From: Pseudofrankia coriaricola
Lineage (GTDB): Bacteria > Actinomycetota > Actinomycetes > Frankiales > Frankiaceae
Assembly (NCBI RefSeq): GCF_001854805.1
Contig: NZ_MBLO01000125.1
Coordinates: forward strand, 94,970 to 158,969
Reading direction: 5' to 3'
DNA length: 64,000 nt
The notes beneath the pieces were generated by a model, which searched no databases, had not been told where the DNA came from, and saw only the letters and a list, made by a program, of their open reading frames with translations. Every line of letters begins with the position of its first letter. Position 1 is the stretch's first letter. The translations under genes and the position numbers were made by a program. Positions 33,855 to 41,738 of the stretch are shown piece by piece.

Positions 33855-35309
33855 TCAGGGCGCGGAGCGATCGGACGCTGTCGAGGGCGGCGCGGCTGGG
33901 CGCTGCGGAAGGAGCAGCGCGGCGACGGCGGCTGCGACGAGGGCGGTGCAGGTGGCGATGAGGAATGCCTGGTCGTAGCCGGTGGCCGGATCACCGGGTT
34001 GGCTGGTGGCGAGGGTGGACAGGATGGCGAGCCCGAGGGCGGCGGCGACCTGGCGGACGGTGTTGAGCACTCCGGCGGCGACGCCGGCGAGTGCCGGTGG
34101 CACGGCGGTCGCGGCGAGGGTGATCGGGGTGAAGGCGGTGCCGATACCGAGCCCGAACAGCAGCTGCGGGAGGACCAGGCCAGGCCAGTAGGAGGTGTGG
34201 TCGCTGAGCTGGGTGAGCCAGCCGAAGCCGGCGACGGCGCCGAGAGCCCCGCCTGTTGCGACGGTCCGGACGCCGAACCGGTGGGTCAGCTGGCCGGCGG
34301 TCTGGGCACCGACGAACAGCGCGGCCGCGGCGGGCAGGAACGCCAGCCCAGCCCGCAGCGGGCTGTAGCCGAGCGCGTCCTGCAGGTAGAGGGACAGCAG
34401 GACAGGGCTGGCGAAGAAGCCGAGGCCGAGGCAGAAGATCACGGCGTTGGCGGTACTGACATGCCGCGAGCGGAAGAGGCGCGGCGGTACCAGCGGGGCA
34501 CTGGTCCAGCGGTGCAGGTGGATCAGGAACAGGCCCAGCAACACGACGGCGGCTGTGAGAGAGGCGACGACCCGCGCGCCGGACCAGCCATCGGTGCCGC
34601 CGTCGAGCACCCCGTACACGAGCGCGACCAGTCCCGCCGTCGCCAGGGCGGCACCGGGCAGGTCGAGTCGTGCCCGCGTCGATCCGCTTCGACCGGCCGC
34701 CAGCACCCGCGGGCCGCCGAGGACGGCGGCGAGGGTGATCGGGACGTTGACGAGGAACACCCAGCGCCAGCCGGCCAGGTCGGTCAGCAAGCCACCCGCG
34801 ACGGTCCCGGCCGCCCCGCCGGCGGCGCCGACCGCGCTCCAGAGCCCCAGTGCCCTGGCCCGCCGCCGCTCGTCGGGATACGCCGCGGTGGCCATGGTCA
34901 GGGTGGCGGGCATGACGAGCGCGCCGGCCAGCCCCTGCAACGCGCGCGCCGCGACCAGCACCCAAGCCGTCGGCGCCAGACCGCAGGCCAGGCTGGCGAT
35001 CCCGAAGCAGCCGACGCCTGTGAGGAAACCGAACCTCGTGCCATGGTTGGTGACCAGCCGCCCGGCCACGAGCAGGGCCCCGCCGAAGGCCAGCGTGTAG
35101 GCGTTGACAACCCAAGCCACGCTGGAACGGCCAAAGCGCAGGTCAGCGCCGATATGCGGCAGCGCGACCGAGACGATCGTCGCATCCAGGATGATCACGA
35201 ACACTCCGACGCAGGCCAGCGCCAGCGCCACCGCCGGGCGGGACGGGACCGGCTGTGGGCCGACCGGGAGCCGGGTCGTGTTGCTGGAGGACGGCACGGA
35301 TGCGGTCAT
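33855..35309 (-). CDS. MFS drug efflux transporter, DHA2 type
   Basis: The 484-residue protein has a first helix ALALACVGVFVIILDATIVS, followed by VALPHIGADL, and the family pattern VNAYTLAFGGALLVAGRLVT. Around 14 hydrophobic segments can be counted. It should export a toxic or self-made compound using the proton gradient. Two palindromes stand directly upstream (35320-35346), but no regulator gene is adjacent. The flanking minisatellite lies 175 bases upstream of its start. Confidence 0.87.
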   Translation of the reverse strand: MTASVPSSSNTTRLPVGPQPVPSRPAVALALACVGVFVIILDATIVSVALPHIGADLRFGRSSVAWVVNAYTLAFGGALLVAGRLVTNHGTRFGFLTGVGCFGIASLACGLAPTAWVLVAARALQGLAGALVMPATLTMATAAYPDERRRARALGLWSAVGAAGGAAGTVAGGLLTDLAGWRWVFLVNVPITLAAVLGGPRVLAAGRSGSTRARLDLPGAALATAGLVALVYGVLDGGTDGWSGARVVASLTAAVVLLGLFLIHLHRWTSAPLVPPRLFRSRHVSTANAVIFCLGLGFFASPVLLSLYLQDALGYSPLRAGLAFLPAAAALFVGAQTAGQLTHRFGVRTVATGGALGAVAGFGWLTQLSDHTSYWPGLVLPQLLFGLGIGTAFTPITLAATAVPPALAGVAAGVLNTVRQVAAALGLAILSTLATSQPGDPATGYDQAFLIATCTALVAAAVAALLLPQRPAAPPSTASDRSAP

Positions 35310-35319
35310 GAAGGCAACC

Positions 35320-35346
35320 CTAACCCCGTTAGTGACCGCTGGTCAC
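35320..35346. promoter_or_regulatory. Two palindromes upstream of the MFS gene
   Basis: CTAAC-CCC-GTTAG (35320-35332) overlaps by one base with GTGACC-GCT-GGTCAC (35332-35346). Both are perfect inverted repeats 11 to 37 bases before the MFS start, suited to a TetR- or MarR-type repressor. Confidence 0.5.
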
Positions 35347-35484
35347 AAAAGATTGGGATGCGGGTCCGGCTCACCTCGTTCAAGGACAGCACCCTGCCCG
35401 GACTGGCGGAGCGCCCTGCCCGGCGCGGCACGATGCGAGGCGCTGTCCCAGGGCCACCGGGCCTGGCGCGTGGTCCGGCGCGCC

Positions 35485-35631
35485 GGTCCGCGGTCCGCGG
35501 TCGGCGGTCGGCGGTCGGCGGTCGGCGGTCGGCGGTCGGCGGTCGGCGGTCGGCGGTCGGCGGTACGCGGTCGGCGGTACGCGGTCGGCGGTACGCGGTC
35601 GGCGGTACGCGGTCGGCGGTACGCGGTCGGC
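35485..35631. repeat. Heptamer minisatellite with a 14-base higher-order period
   Basis: There are twenty-one 7-base units. Two GGTCCGC are followed by nine GGTCGGC (35499-35561), then ten units alternating GGTACGC and GGTCGGC (35562-35631), so that the last part repeats with a period of 14. The array lies in the intergenic region between the MFS and MmpL genes. Both strands are open over part of it, but no plausible gene uses it. Confidence 0.95.
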
Positions 35632-35816
35632 GCCGAGGCGTCGGGCGTAGCGGCCTGGGGCGCGGTGCCGCGCGTGTGCGCGCGCCGGCCGGTGCAGGTT
35701 CGTGGGTCGAAGTACCGCCGCCGTGGTAGGCGCGGATGACGACGGTGGATGGACGTTCCACGTTGGATTTCGCGGGACCGTGAGCTGCCACGTTCGGACT
35801 CATGGAAGGCAGTTCA

Positions 35817-38162
35817 GTGCACACTCTCGCCCGGTGGTGCTCTCGGCATCGCTTCGTCGTCCTCGGGGGTTGGGTCGGCGCCGTCGTTGTCCTGATCGGC
35901 CTCGTCGTCGGGATGGGGTCCAATTTCAAGACCATCGCCGACCTGCCCAACAGTGAGTCGTCACACGCCTACACGCTGCTTGGCACGTCGGCCACCTCGA
36001 CCGAAACAGGTCGCATCGTCTGGCACACGACCGGTCAGAGTGTCGACACGGCGCAGGTGCGCGCCGACGTCTCCAGCATGCTGAACAAGGTCGCGTCGCT
36101 GCCTGACGTCAAGGCTGTGCAAAGTCCGTACACCGCCGGCGACGCCGCGCAGCTCAACGTCGGTCAGAACACGGCCTACGCCAACGTGACCGTGACCCAC
36201 GGCGTCAACGTCGACCAGGTCCAGAAGGTCGCGCAGTCGATCGAGAACAGCGACCTGCAGGTCGAGATCGGCGGGCAGGCGTTCGCGCCCAAGACCAAGT
36301 CCGGTGGCATCGCCGAGGTCGTCGGCATCGTGGCGGCACTGCTGATCCTTCTACTGATGTTCCGCTCGGCGTGGGCCGCGGCCCTCCCGATCGTCACCGG
36401 CGTCGCGGGCGTGGCCACCTCACTGCTGTTCGTGATGGTCGGTTCCCACTTCGTCAACCTGTCAAGTGACTCGATCACACTGGGGTCGCTGATCGGCCTG
36501 GGAGTCGGCATCGACTACGCCCTGTTCGTTGTCAACCGACACCGCAAGGCCCTGACCGCCGGAGCGTCCGTCACCGAGGCCATCCAGGAGGCCGTGAACA
36601 CGTCCGGCCGGGCGGTAATCTTCGCCGGCCTGACAGTGATCGCCGCGTTGCTGGCGATGGTCGTGGTCGGCATGGGCGTGCTCACCGGCATGGGCCAGGC
36701 CGCCGCGGTCACCGTACTGTTCACCGTGCTCGCCGCGATCACCCTGCTACCCGCGCTGCTGTCCATCCTCGGCCTACGCGTGCTGTCCAAGCGCCAGCGC
36801 CGCCGCCTGCTCGGCCAGGAGACAACCCCGGCAGCGACGCGCAGGAAGCGGCCCCGCCGCACACCCGCCGGGCTCTGGGCGGCGCTCGTCACCCGATTCC
36901 CCCGACCGATGGCCACACTCGCGCTGATCGTGCTGGCCGCGCTCGCGGTCCCGGTGCTCGCGATGCGCGTCGGCGAAGCCGACGCCAGCAGCGACCCAGC
37001 CCACTCGACCTCACGGCAGTACTACGAGCTGATCAGCCCCGCGTTCGGCAAGGGCATCGACGCCACCCTCATCCTGGTCGCCGAGACCCCCGACGCCGGC
37101 TCCGCGCAGGCACTGAACACACTGGCCAAGAACCTGCCGTCGGTGCCCGACATCGCCTCCGTCTCGGCCCCAATCCCCGCCCGCGACGGCGTGCAGGTCA
37201 TCCAGGTCACGCCCTCCAGCAGCGCGGGAGCCAAAGCCACCGTCAACCTGGTCGATCACCTACGCAACGACATCATCCCGACCGCCACGGCCGGCAGCCA
37301 CCTCAAGGTCGACATCGGCGGCGAGACTGCAAGCAATATCGACATCGCGCACGCGCTGATGAGCAAGCTACCGCTCTACCTGGCGCTGGTCGCCCTGCTC
37401 GGCTTCCTGCTACTGGCACTCGCCTTCCGCAGCCTGCTGCTACCCCTCGTCGGAGCCGTCAGCAACCTCGCGACGATCGCCGTGGCCCTCGGTGTCCTCA
37501 CCGCGATCTTCCAGTGGGGCTGGGCCAGCAAACTGCTCAGCGTCGGAGACGGCGCACCGATCTCCTACATCGTCCCAGTCATGATCGTCGGCGTCATGTT
37601 CGGCCTCTCCATGGACTACCAGGTCTTCCTCATCAGCCGCATGCACGAAGAATGGACCCACACCCACGACAACACCCGCTCGATCCGCGTCGGCCTCACC
37701 GAGACCACCAAAGTCATCGCCACCGCGGCCGTCATCATGCTCTGCGTGTTCTCCTCATTCGGGTTCAGCGGCCAACGCGTCGTCTCCAGCATCGGCATCG
37801 GCCTGGCACTCGCCGTAGTCGTGGACGCCTTCGTCGTCCGCATGGTCCTCGTCCCAGCCCTCATGCGCATGATCGGCAACCGGGTATGGGCATACCCTCG
37901 ATGGGCCGACCGCATCACCCCACGCCTCGCCGTCGAAGGACCGTCCCCCGACACGACGGGTACACGGCCCGTGAGTGTCCTTGTCGGAGCCGCCGAGGCG
38001 GAAACGCACGCGGATGTCCTTGTCGGAGCCGCTGAGGCGGATACGCACGCGGATGTCCTTGTCGGAGCCGCCGAGGCGGAAACGCACGCGGATGTCCTTG
38101 TCGGGGCCGCGCACTACGCGTCGCCCGCTCCCGCGGGCCAGCACTGGCAGAGGAACCGCTAA
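35817..38162 (+). CDS. MMPL/RND-type membrane transporter (MmpL)
   Basis: The protein has about 781 residues, starting HTLARWCSRHRF. GTG 35817 is preferred over ATG 35802 because GGAAGG precedes it by 7 bases. A single N-terminal helix is followed by a periplasmic domain, helices 2-6 (about residues 170-330, including LIGLGVGIDYALFVVNRHRK), a second periplasmic domain, and helices 7-12 with MFGLSMDYQVFLISRMHEEW near 600. The two GxDY and SMDYQVF segments carry the proton-relay residues of MmpL proteins, which export lipids or siderophores. The tail after residue 720 holds a 13-residue sequence repeated three times and a partial fourth. No lipid-synthesis genes are adjacent. Confidence 0.88.
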   Translation: MHTLARWCSRHRFVVLGGWVGAVVVLIGLVVGMGSNFKTIADLPNSESSHAYTLLGTSATSTETGRIVWHTTGQSVDTAQVRADVSSMLNKVASLPDVKAVQSPYTAGDAAQLNVGQNTAYANVTVTHGVNVDQVQKVAQSIENSDLQVEIGGQAFAPKTKSGGIAEVVGIVAALLILLLMFRSAWAAALPIVTGVAGVATSLLFVMVGSHFVNLSSDSITLGSLIGLGVGIDYALFVVNRHRKALTAGASVTEAIQEAVNTSGRAVIFAGLTVIAALLAMVVVGMGVLTGMGQAAAVTVLFTVLAAITLLPALLSILGLRVLSKRQRRRLLGQETTPAATRRKRPRRTPAGLWAALVTRFPRPMATLALIVLAALAVPVLAMRVGEADASSDPAHSTSRQYYELISPAFGKGIDATLILVAETPDAGSAQALNTLAKNLPSVPDIASVSAPIPARDGVQVIQVTPSSSAGAKATVNLVDHLRNDIIPTATAGSHLKVDIGGETASNIDIAHALMSKLPLYLALVALLGFLLLALAFRSLLLPLVGAVSNLATIAVALGVLTAIFQWGWASKLLSVGDGAPISYIVPVMIVGVMFGLSMDYQVFLISRMHEEWTHTHDNTRSIRVGLTETTKVIATAAVIMLCVFSSFGFSGQRVVSSIGIGLALAVVVDAFVVRMVLVPALMRMIGNRVWAYPRWADRITPRLAVEGPSPDTTGTRPVSVLVGAAEAETHADVLVGAAEADTHADVLVGAAEAETHADVLVGAAHYASPAPAGQHWQRNR
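37977..38111 (+). repeat. 39-base tandem repeats in the 3' end of the MmpL gene
   Basis: Units at 37977-38015, 38016-38054 and 38055-38093 encode VLVGAAEAETHAD-type repeats with one Glu/Asp variation, and a partial unit follows from 38094. The period is a multiple of three, so the frame is kept. This indicates slippage within a disordered C-terminal tail. Confidence 0.9.
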
Positions 38163-38204
38163 CGATCAACCGATCGCCTGCCGGGACAACCGGCGACACC
38201 GACA

Positions 38205-38254
38205 CCACCGGGTGGCGACGCCTGCTCAGTGAGAGCCGGCGTCCCACCCGGTGG
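38205..38254 (+). terminator. Hairpin downstream of the MmpL gene
   Basis: CCACCGGGTGGCGACGCC (38205-38222) pairs with 38238-38254 with one bulged base and a 15-base loop, 43 bases after the MmpL stop. Confidence 0.5.
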
Positions 38255-38394
38255 ACGTTGTGGTCACGGTCCGCGCATCCTCGCACTGGCGACGATGACG
38301 GCGCCCCGCCACTGTCGCCCTCACCGATCGAGCCGGGCAGCGGGAACGGCACCGGGACGAACACGAAAGGCCTGGGACCCGTCGCGACCTGACC

Positions 38395-38580
38395 GCGCAC
38401 TCGCCGGCTCGGGCAGGCCGTCAGCCGGTCGCGGACGAGGATGAGCCGTCGGCCCCGCCGCGGTTGCGTAGGTCGGTGAAGACCTGTCGCCAGTGTTTGG
38501 CGCGCCGTCGCCGCCGGTGCTGGCCCACTGGCTGAGCACGTCGGTTCGCTGGCGCCGCCGAGGCGCAAGTCCGCGAGTTA
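38395..38580 (-). mobile_element. Degenerate IS256-family transposase fragment
   Basis: The minus strand reads RRAKHWRQVFTDLRNRGGAD, close to the catalytic-core segment KYWL-VLTELRNRGVAD of IS256 transposases, and in shifted frames continues with pieces like ADGLPEP (usually DGLKGLPEA). Frameshifts and missing flanks show it is inactive. The remainder of 38163-38879 holds no recognised gene. Confidence 0.4.
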
Positions 38581-38879
38581 TTGATCTGTGGTCTTTGGGT
38601 CGGCCGTGACGTTCCGTGATCGGATTTCGGGTGGCTTGTCTCCGGCTGCGGGATGTGCCCGACGGTGTGTACCGCGCTCGTGGTAGCGGGGAATGTCAGC
38701 GGGCGGATGACGACGGAAAGGCCCCACTGGGACATGATCGTCAGGTACGCAAAGGACGGATATCGAGACCGGGGCCCGTCCACCGATCTTCGGTCGGATG
38801 TCTGTGACCGGTTCTTACCGCCACACCTTTGAGGAGGTCCTCCTCGGCCGGGTGGCGGACGACACGAAAGGGAAAAGCC

Positions 38880-39320
38880 ATGTACCGGCGACTTACTCTG
38901 ATAGCCGCGGCCGTCGGGGTCGCGGCGTTGGCCGCCTGCGGCCCGGTAGACAACGCGGCCGACACGTCGGCCCCGATGGACAACGCGGCCGACACGTCGG
39001 TGGTGAGTACGTCGCCCGGGGCTGCCGCGGCGGGGGTGCCAGCAAGCCCGACGGCCGGGATCAGCAGTGACAGCGACGGCGACGGCGCCGGCAGGTATGT
39101 GAGAGCGTTTCACCGGGAGTTCCCCGACCTCGCCAGCGGCAAGACAGACGCGCAAATCCTGAGCGACGGCCGGGCGGACTGCTCGGACATGGCCACCAGC
39201 CGGAAGGTCGCCACCCCTTCGATGGCGCAGCGTTACGGACTGGGCAACTCGACAATCGACCAGGCCGTTCTCAACAACATTGGACTGCTGGCCATGTTCA
39301 CCATCTGCCCGGCCCGCTGA
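38880..39320 (+). CDS. Small secreted lipoprotein with DUF732-like domain
   Basis: The 146-residue protein begins YRRLTLIAAAVGVAALAACG, a signal peptide with lipobox LAAC. A short linker contains DNAADTSAPM and DNAADTSVVS, a 30-base duplication. The folded part, YVRAFHREFPDLASGKTDAQ with Cys in GRADCSDMATS and a final ICPAR, resembles DUF732 proteins common in actinobacteria (two Cys that could pair). ATG 38880 is preceded by AAAGGGA. Function unknown; surface localisation is expected. Confidence 0.65.
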   Translation: MYRRLTLIAAAVGVAALAACGPVDNAADTSAPMDNAADTSVVSTSPGAAAAGVPASPTAGISSDSDGDGAGRYVRAFHREFPDLASGKTDAQILSDGRADCSDMATSRKVATPSMAQRYGLGNSTIDQAVLNNIGLLAMFTICPAR

Positions 39321-39478
39321 CGCCCGCCCCGACTCGGGGCCCCGCCAACGTCGGGAGCGCCACCACCCAGCCTCGCCGGAACGAGCAACGCCGGTGCGGG
39401 CAGCCACACCAACGTTTCGGAAGCGCATTCGCTCGCACCGAAACCGCTACCCCGCCCCCGTTCGCTCGAAAGGCAAAG

Positions 39479-39718
39479 ATGATGAGATCGTTCCTGTCGT
39501 TCCTCTGGTCGGGTGTCCTCTGGCTGGTGTTCACAAACGCCCAGGTCAGCGCCTCCCCCTTCTACCGGGCATCCCGCCGGGGGCACGGGCTGGGCGATCC
39601 TGCTCACCGACCTCCGGTCGGGCTCGCCACGGCCGCGACATCGCATGGGGACGATCCCCAGCTCCCCGATGTCGGGGCCTGGAATGGGCCCCTCAGCGTG
39701 GTAGGACGGTGGGGTTGA
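39479..39718 (+). CDS. Doubtful small membrane protein
   Basis: This is a frame of 79 residues starting MRSFLSFLWSGVLWLVFTNA, one hydrophobic helix, with GAAAGG 8 bases before the start. After residue 26 the composition becomes unlike a protein and the end overlaps the 3' end of the opposite-strand dehydrogenase gene. It may be a short membrane peptide, a frameshifted gene or chance. Confidence 0.2.
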   Translation: MMRSFLSFLWSGVLWLVFTNAQVSASPFYRASRRGHGLGDPAHRPPVGLATAATSHGDDPQLPDVGAWNGPLSVVGRWG

Positions 39719-41069
39719 GGATTCCTGCTGGGTCGAACGCGGTGCGGATGCGGGCGAAGATCGCCCGTTCGGAGGCTGTGCGGGAGAGTGGCAGCCAGGC
39801 GGCCTTCAGCGCGCCGATGCCGTGCTCCGCCGAGATCGAGCCGTCCAGGTCAGCCACGAAGGCGAAGACCGCGTCCTGGTGACGGCCATCCGCCTCGGCG
39901 ACCGGGGCGATGTTGATGTGCACGTTCCCGTCCGCGACATGGCCGAACGTGATGACCCGCGCTCCAGGGTCCACGGCGGCCACCACGTCGTCGACGCGCG
40001 TGGCCAGCTCCACCCAGCGGGCGGCGGGGACCGAGACGTCGAGTTTGAGGGGCGGCGCCAGGAGGCCCGCCAATTCGGGATGCCGCTCCCGGTACGCCCA
40101 GAGGCGGGCACGGTCGGCCGCGCCGCTGGCGACGGCGGCTGGCAGATCGCCGGCTAGCTCGGCGAGAGCCTCCATCGCGCCGGCCCCGCATGCCTCAAGC
40201 AGGAGGTAGGCCTCGGCGGGCACGCTCAGTGGCGGCGTCAGGTCGGTGTGCCGTAGCAGGATGTCGAGCCCCGTACTGGTGAAGAACTCCGCCGAGACCA
40301 GCCCGGGGATCTCCCGGACCGCCCTGGCCGCCAGGCTGTGCAGGTCCGCCAGCCCCGGCAGGCCCAGGAGCGCGACGACCGGGTCGCGCATGCGCGGCAC
40401 CAGTCGCAGGCGCGCCTTCGTGACGACCGCCAGGGTGCCCTCCGAACCCGCCAGCAGGCTCGGGTAGTCGTAGCCCGTGTTGTCCTTGACCAGTCCCGAC
40501 AGGTGCGACAGGACGGTGCCGTCCGACAGGACCGCCTCGATACCGCGGATCTGCGCGCGCATGGGCCCGTTGCGCAGGACGCGCAGGCCGCCCGCGTTCG
40601 TGGCGATCGCGCCGCCCACGGTCGCGCTGTGGCGGCTGGCGATGACCACCCCGAAGTCCAGGTCGGGATGCGCGTCCGCGAGCCGTTGCAGGGTCACACC
40701 GGCCTCGGCCGTCACCTGCATCCCGTCCCGGTCGACCGGGCCTAGACGGTCGAGGCGTCCCAGGCTCAGCACGAGCTCGCCGGAGCGCGGCACCCCGCCG
40801 CCGACAAGGCCGGTGTTGCCGCCTTGCGCCACGACGGGCATGCCCGTCGTGGCACACAGCGCGAGCACCGCGGCGACCTGAGCGGTATCCCGTGGCCGGA
40901 CGACGGCGGGGGTGAAACCGCGGTACCGGCCGGTCCAGTCGATCGCGTACCCGGCGGTCCGCGAGTCCGTCAGCACGTGCTCTCCGCCGACCACGTCGAC
41001 CAGGGACCGGCGAAGGGCCGCCGGGAGCCCTCGACCCGAACGCGACCCGTCGGCGGGTGGCAACGCCAT
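39693..41069 (-). CDS. FAD-dependent 2-hydroxyacid dehydrogenase (GlcD / D-2-hydroxyglutarate dehydrogenase type)
   Basis: The 458-residue protein has a PCMH-type FAD domain: VVRPRDTAQVAAVLALC near residue 60, then VVAQGGNTGLVGGGVP near 82, SATVGGAIATNAGGLRVLRN near 145 and LAGSEGTLAVVTKARLRL near 205. The C-terminal FAD-oxidase domain ends with ITFGHVADGNVHINI near 385 and SISAEHGIGALKAAW near 420. This fold oxidises D-lactate, glycolate or D-2-hydroxyglutarate and passes electrons to a quinone, ETF or cytochrome. ATG 41069 has AGGAG upstream. It stands alone, so the substrate cannot be narrowed. Confidence 0.85.
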   Translation of the reverse strand: MALPPADGSRSGRGLPAALRRSLVDVVGGEHVLTDSRTAGYAIDWTGRYRGFTPAVVRPRDTAQVAAVLALCATTGMPVVAQGGNTGLVGGGVPRSGELVLSLGRLDRLGPVDRDGMQVTAEAGVTLQRLADAHPDLDFGVVIASRHSATVGGAIATNAGGLRVLRNGPMRAQIRGIEAVLSDGTVLSHLSGLVKDNTGYDYPSLLAGSEGTLAVVTKARLRLVPRMRDPVVALLGLPGLADLHSLAARAVREIPGLVSAEFFTSTGLDILLRHTDLTPPLSVPAEAYLLLEACGAGAMEALAELAGDLPAAVASGAADRARLWAYRERHPELAGLLAPPLKLDVSVPAARWVELATRVDDVVAAVDPGARVITFGHVADGNVHINIAPVAEADGRHQDAVFAFVADLDGSISAEHGIGALKAAWLPLSRTASERAIFARIRTAFDPAGILNPTVLPR

Positions 41070-41738
41070 CGCTCGCTCCTTGCCTGGGCTTGTCTGGAAC
41101 CCACAGGGTCCCAGAGGCCAGAGGTAGAGCCGTGTCGCGGAACTCCGCGGCCGCCGCGGGACCGTTCGCTCCAGGGGCACGCGAACCCGTCTATCTGGAG
41201 TTCCCCTTCGATCGCCCGCATTTCGGGCATCCGGGCTTGGCCGGACGTGTTGCTCCGCCAGGATCCGCACACCCCACCGCCGTTACTCACCGTGACACGC
41301 AGCCTCCGCCTACAACGCTATTGATCAGGCGCGGGTCGTCGGCATTGATCCCGGAGTCAGCCGCGCGGGCCGGCCTGGCCAGCAAGATCCGGTAGTGTCT
41401 CCTAGACTGCGGACCTACCTGACGTCGGTTATGGGAAGGTAGAAACTTGCACCGAGAACGCGTGCGCACGTCGCTTGCTCCGAGAGGTTGGCCGGGTTAC
41501 GCCAACCCAGCGGGGCCAGCGTCAGACCGGACGCTTCCCGCGGCCAGGGAGCGGGGAGAAGCCCTGCCCGCGACGCGTTCAGAGCGGCAAACGGTCGAGC
41601 GGACGCCAGCACTCCCCGTCAGGGCACGGTCCATCTTTTCCCGGACTAACGCGAGTCAAAATTACACCGGCCCGCGCCGTTTCCCGGTCACGAGAAGTGA
41701 TCATTCCACGGCGCCGGCAATCAAGGTGGAGGTAGTCG
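41070..41738. other. Gap upstream of murL, no gene recognised
   Basis: The 669 bases have no credible coding frame. GGTTGGC at about 41487 pairs with GCCAACC across an 8-base loop. The region presumably contains the promoters of the dehydrogenase and of murL. The murL ribosome site GGAGG lies at its end. Confidence 0.3.

Noticed and set aside
33615-35729. 704-codon plus-strand frame opposite the MFS gene and running into the minisatellite
   Set aside because: It is antisense to a well-supported transporter, with low-complexity content and no domain.
38163-38879. Long minus-strand open frame through the gap after the MmpL gene
   Set aside because: It shifts between unrelated compositions and only a short part resembles a transposase, so it is not a complete gene.
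41487-41508. Hairpin GGTTGGC/GCCAACC in the gap before murL as a tRNA or riboswitch
   Set aside because: A single stem without cloverleaf, T-loop or conserved riboswitch core.
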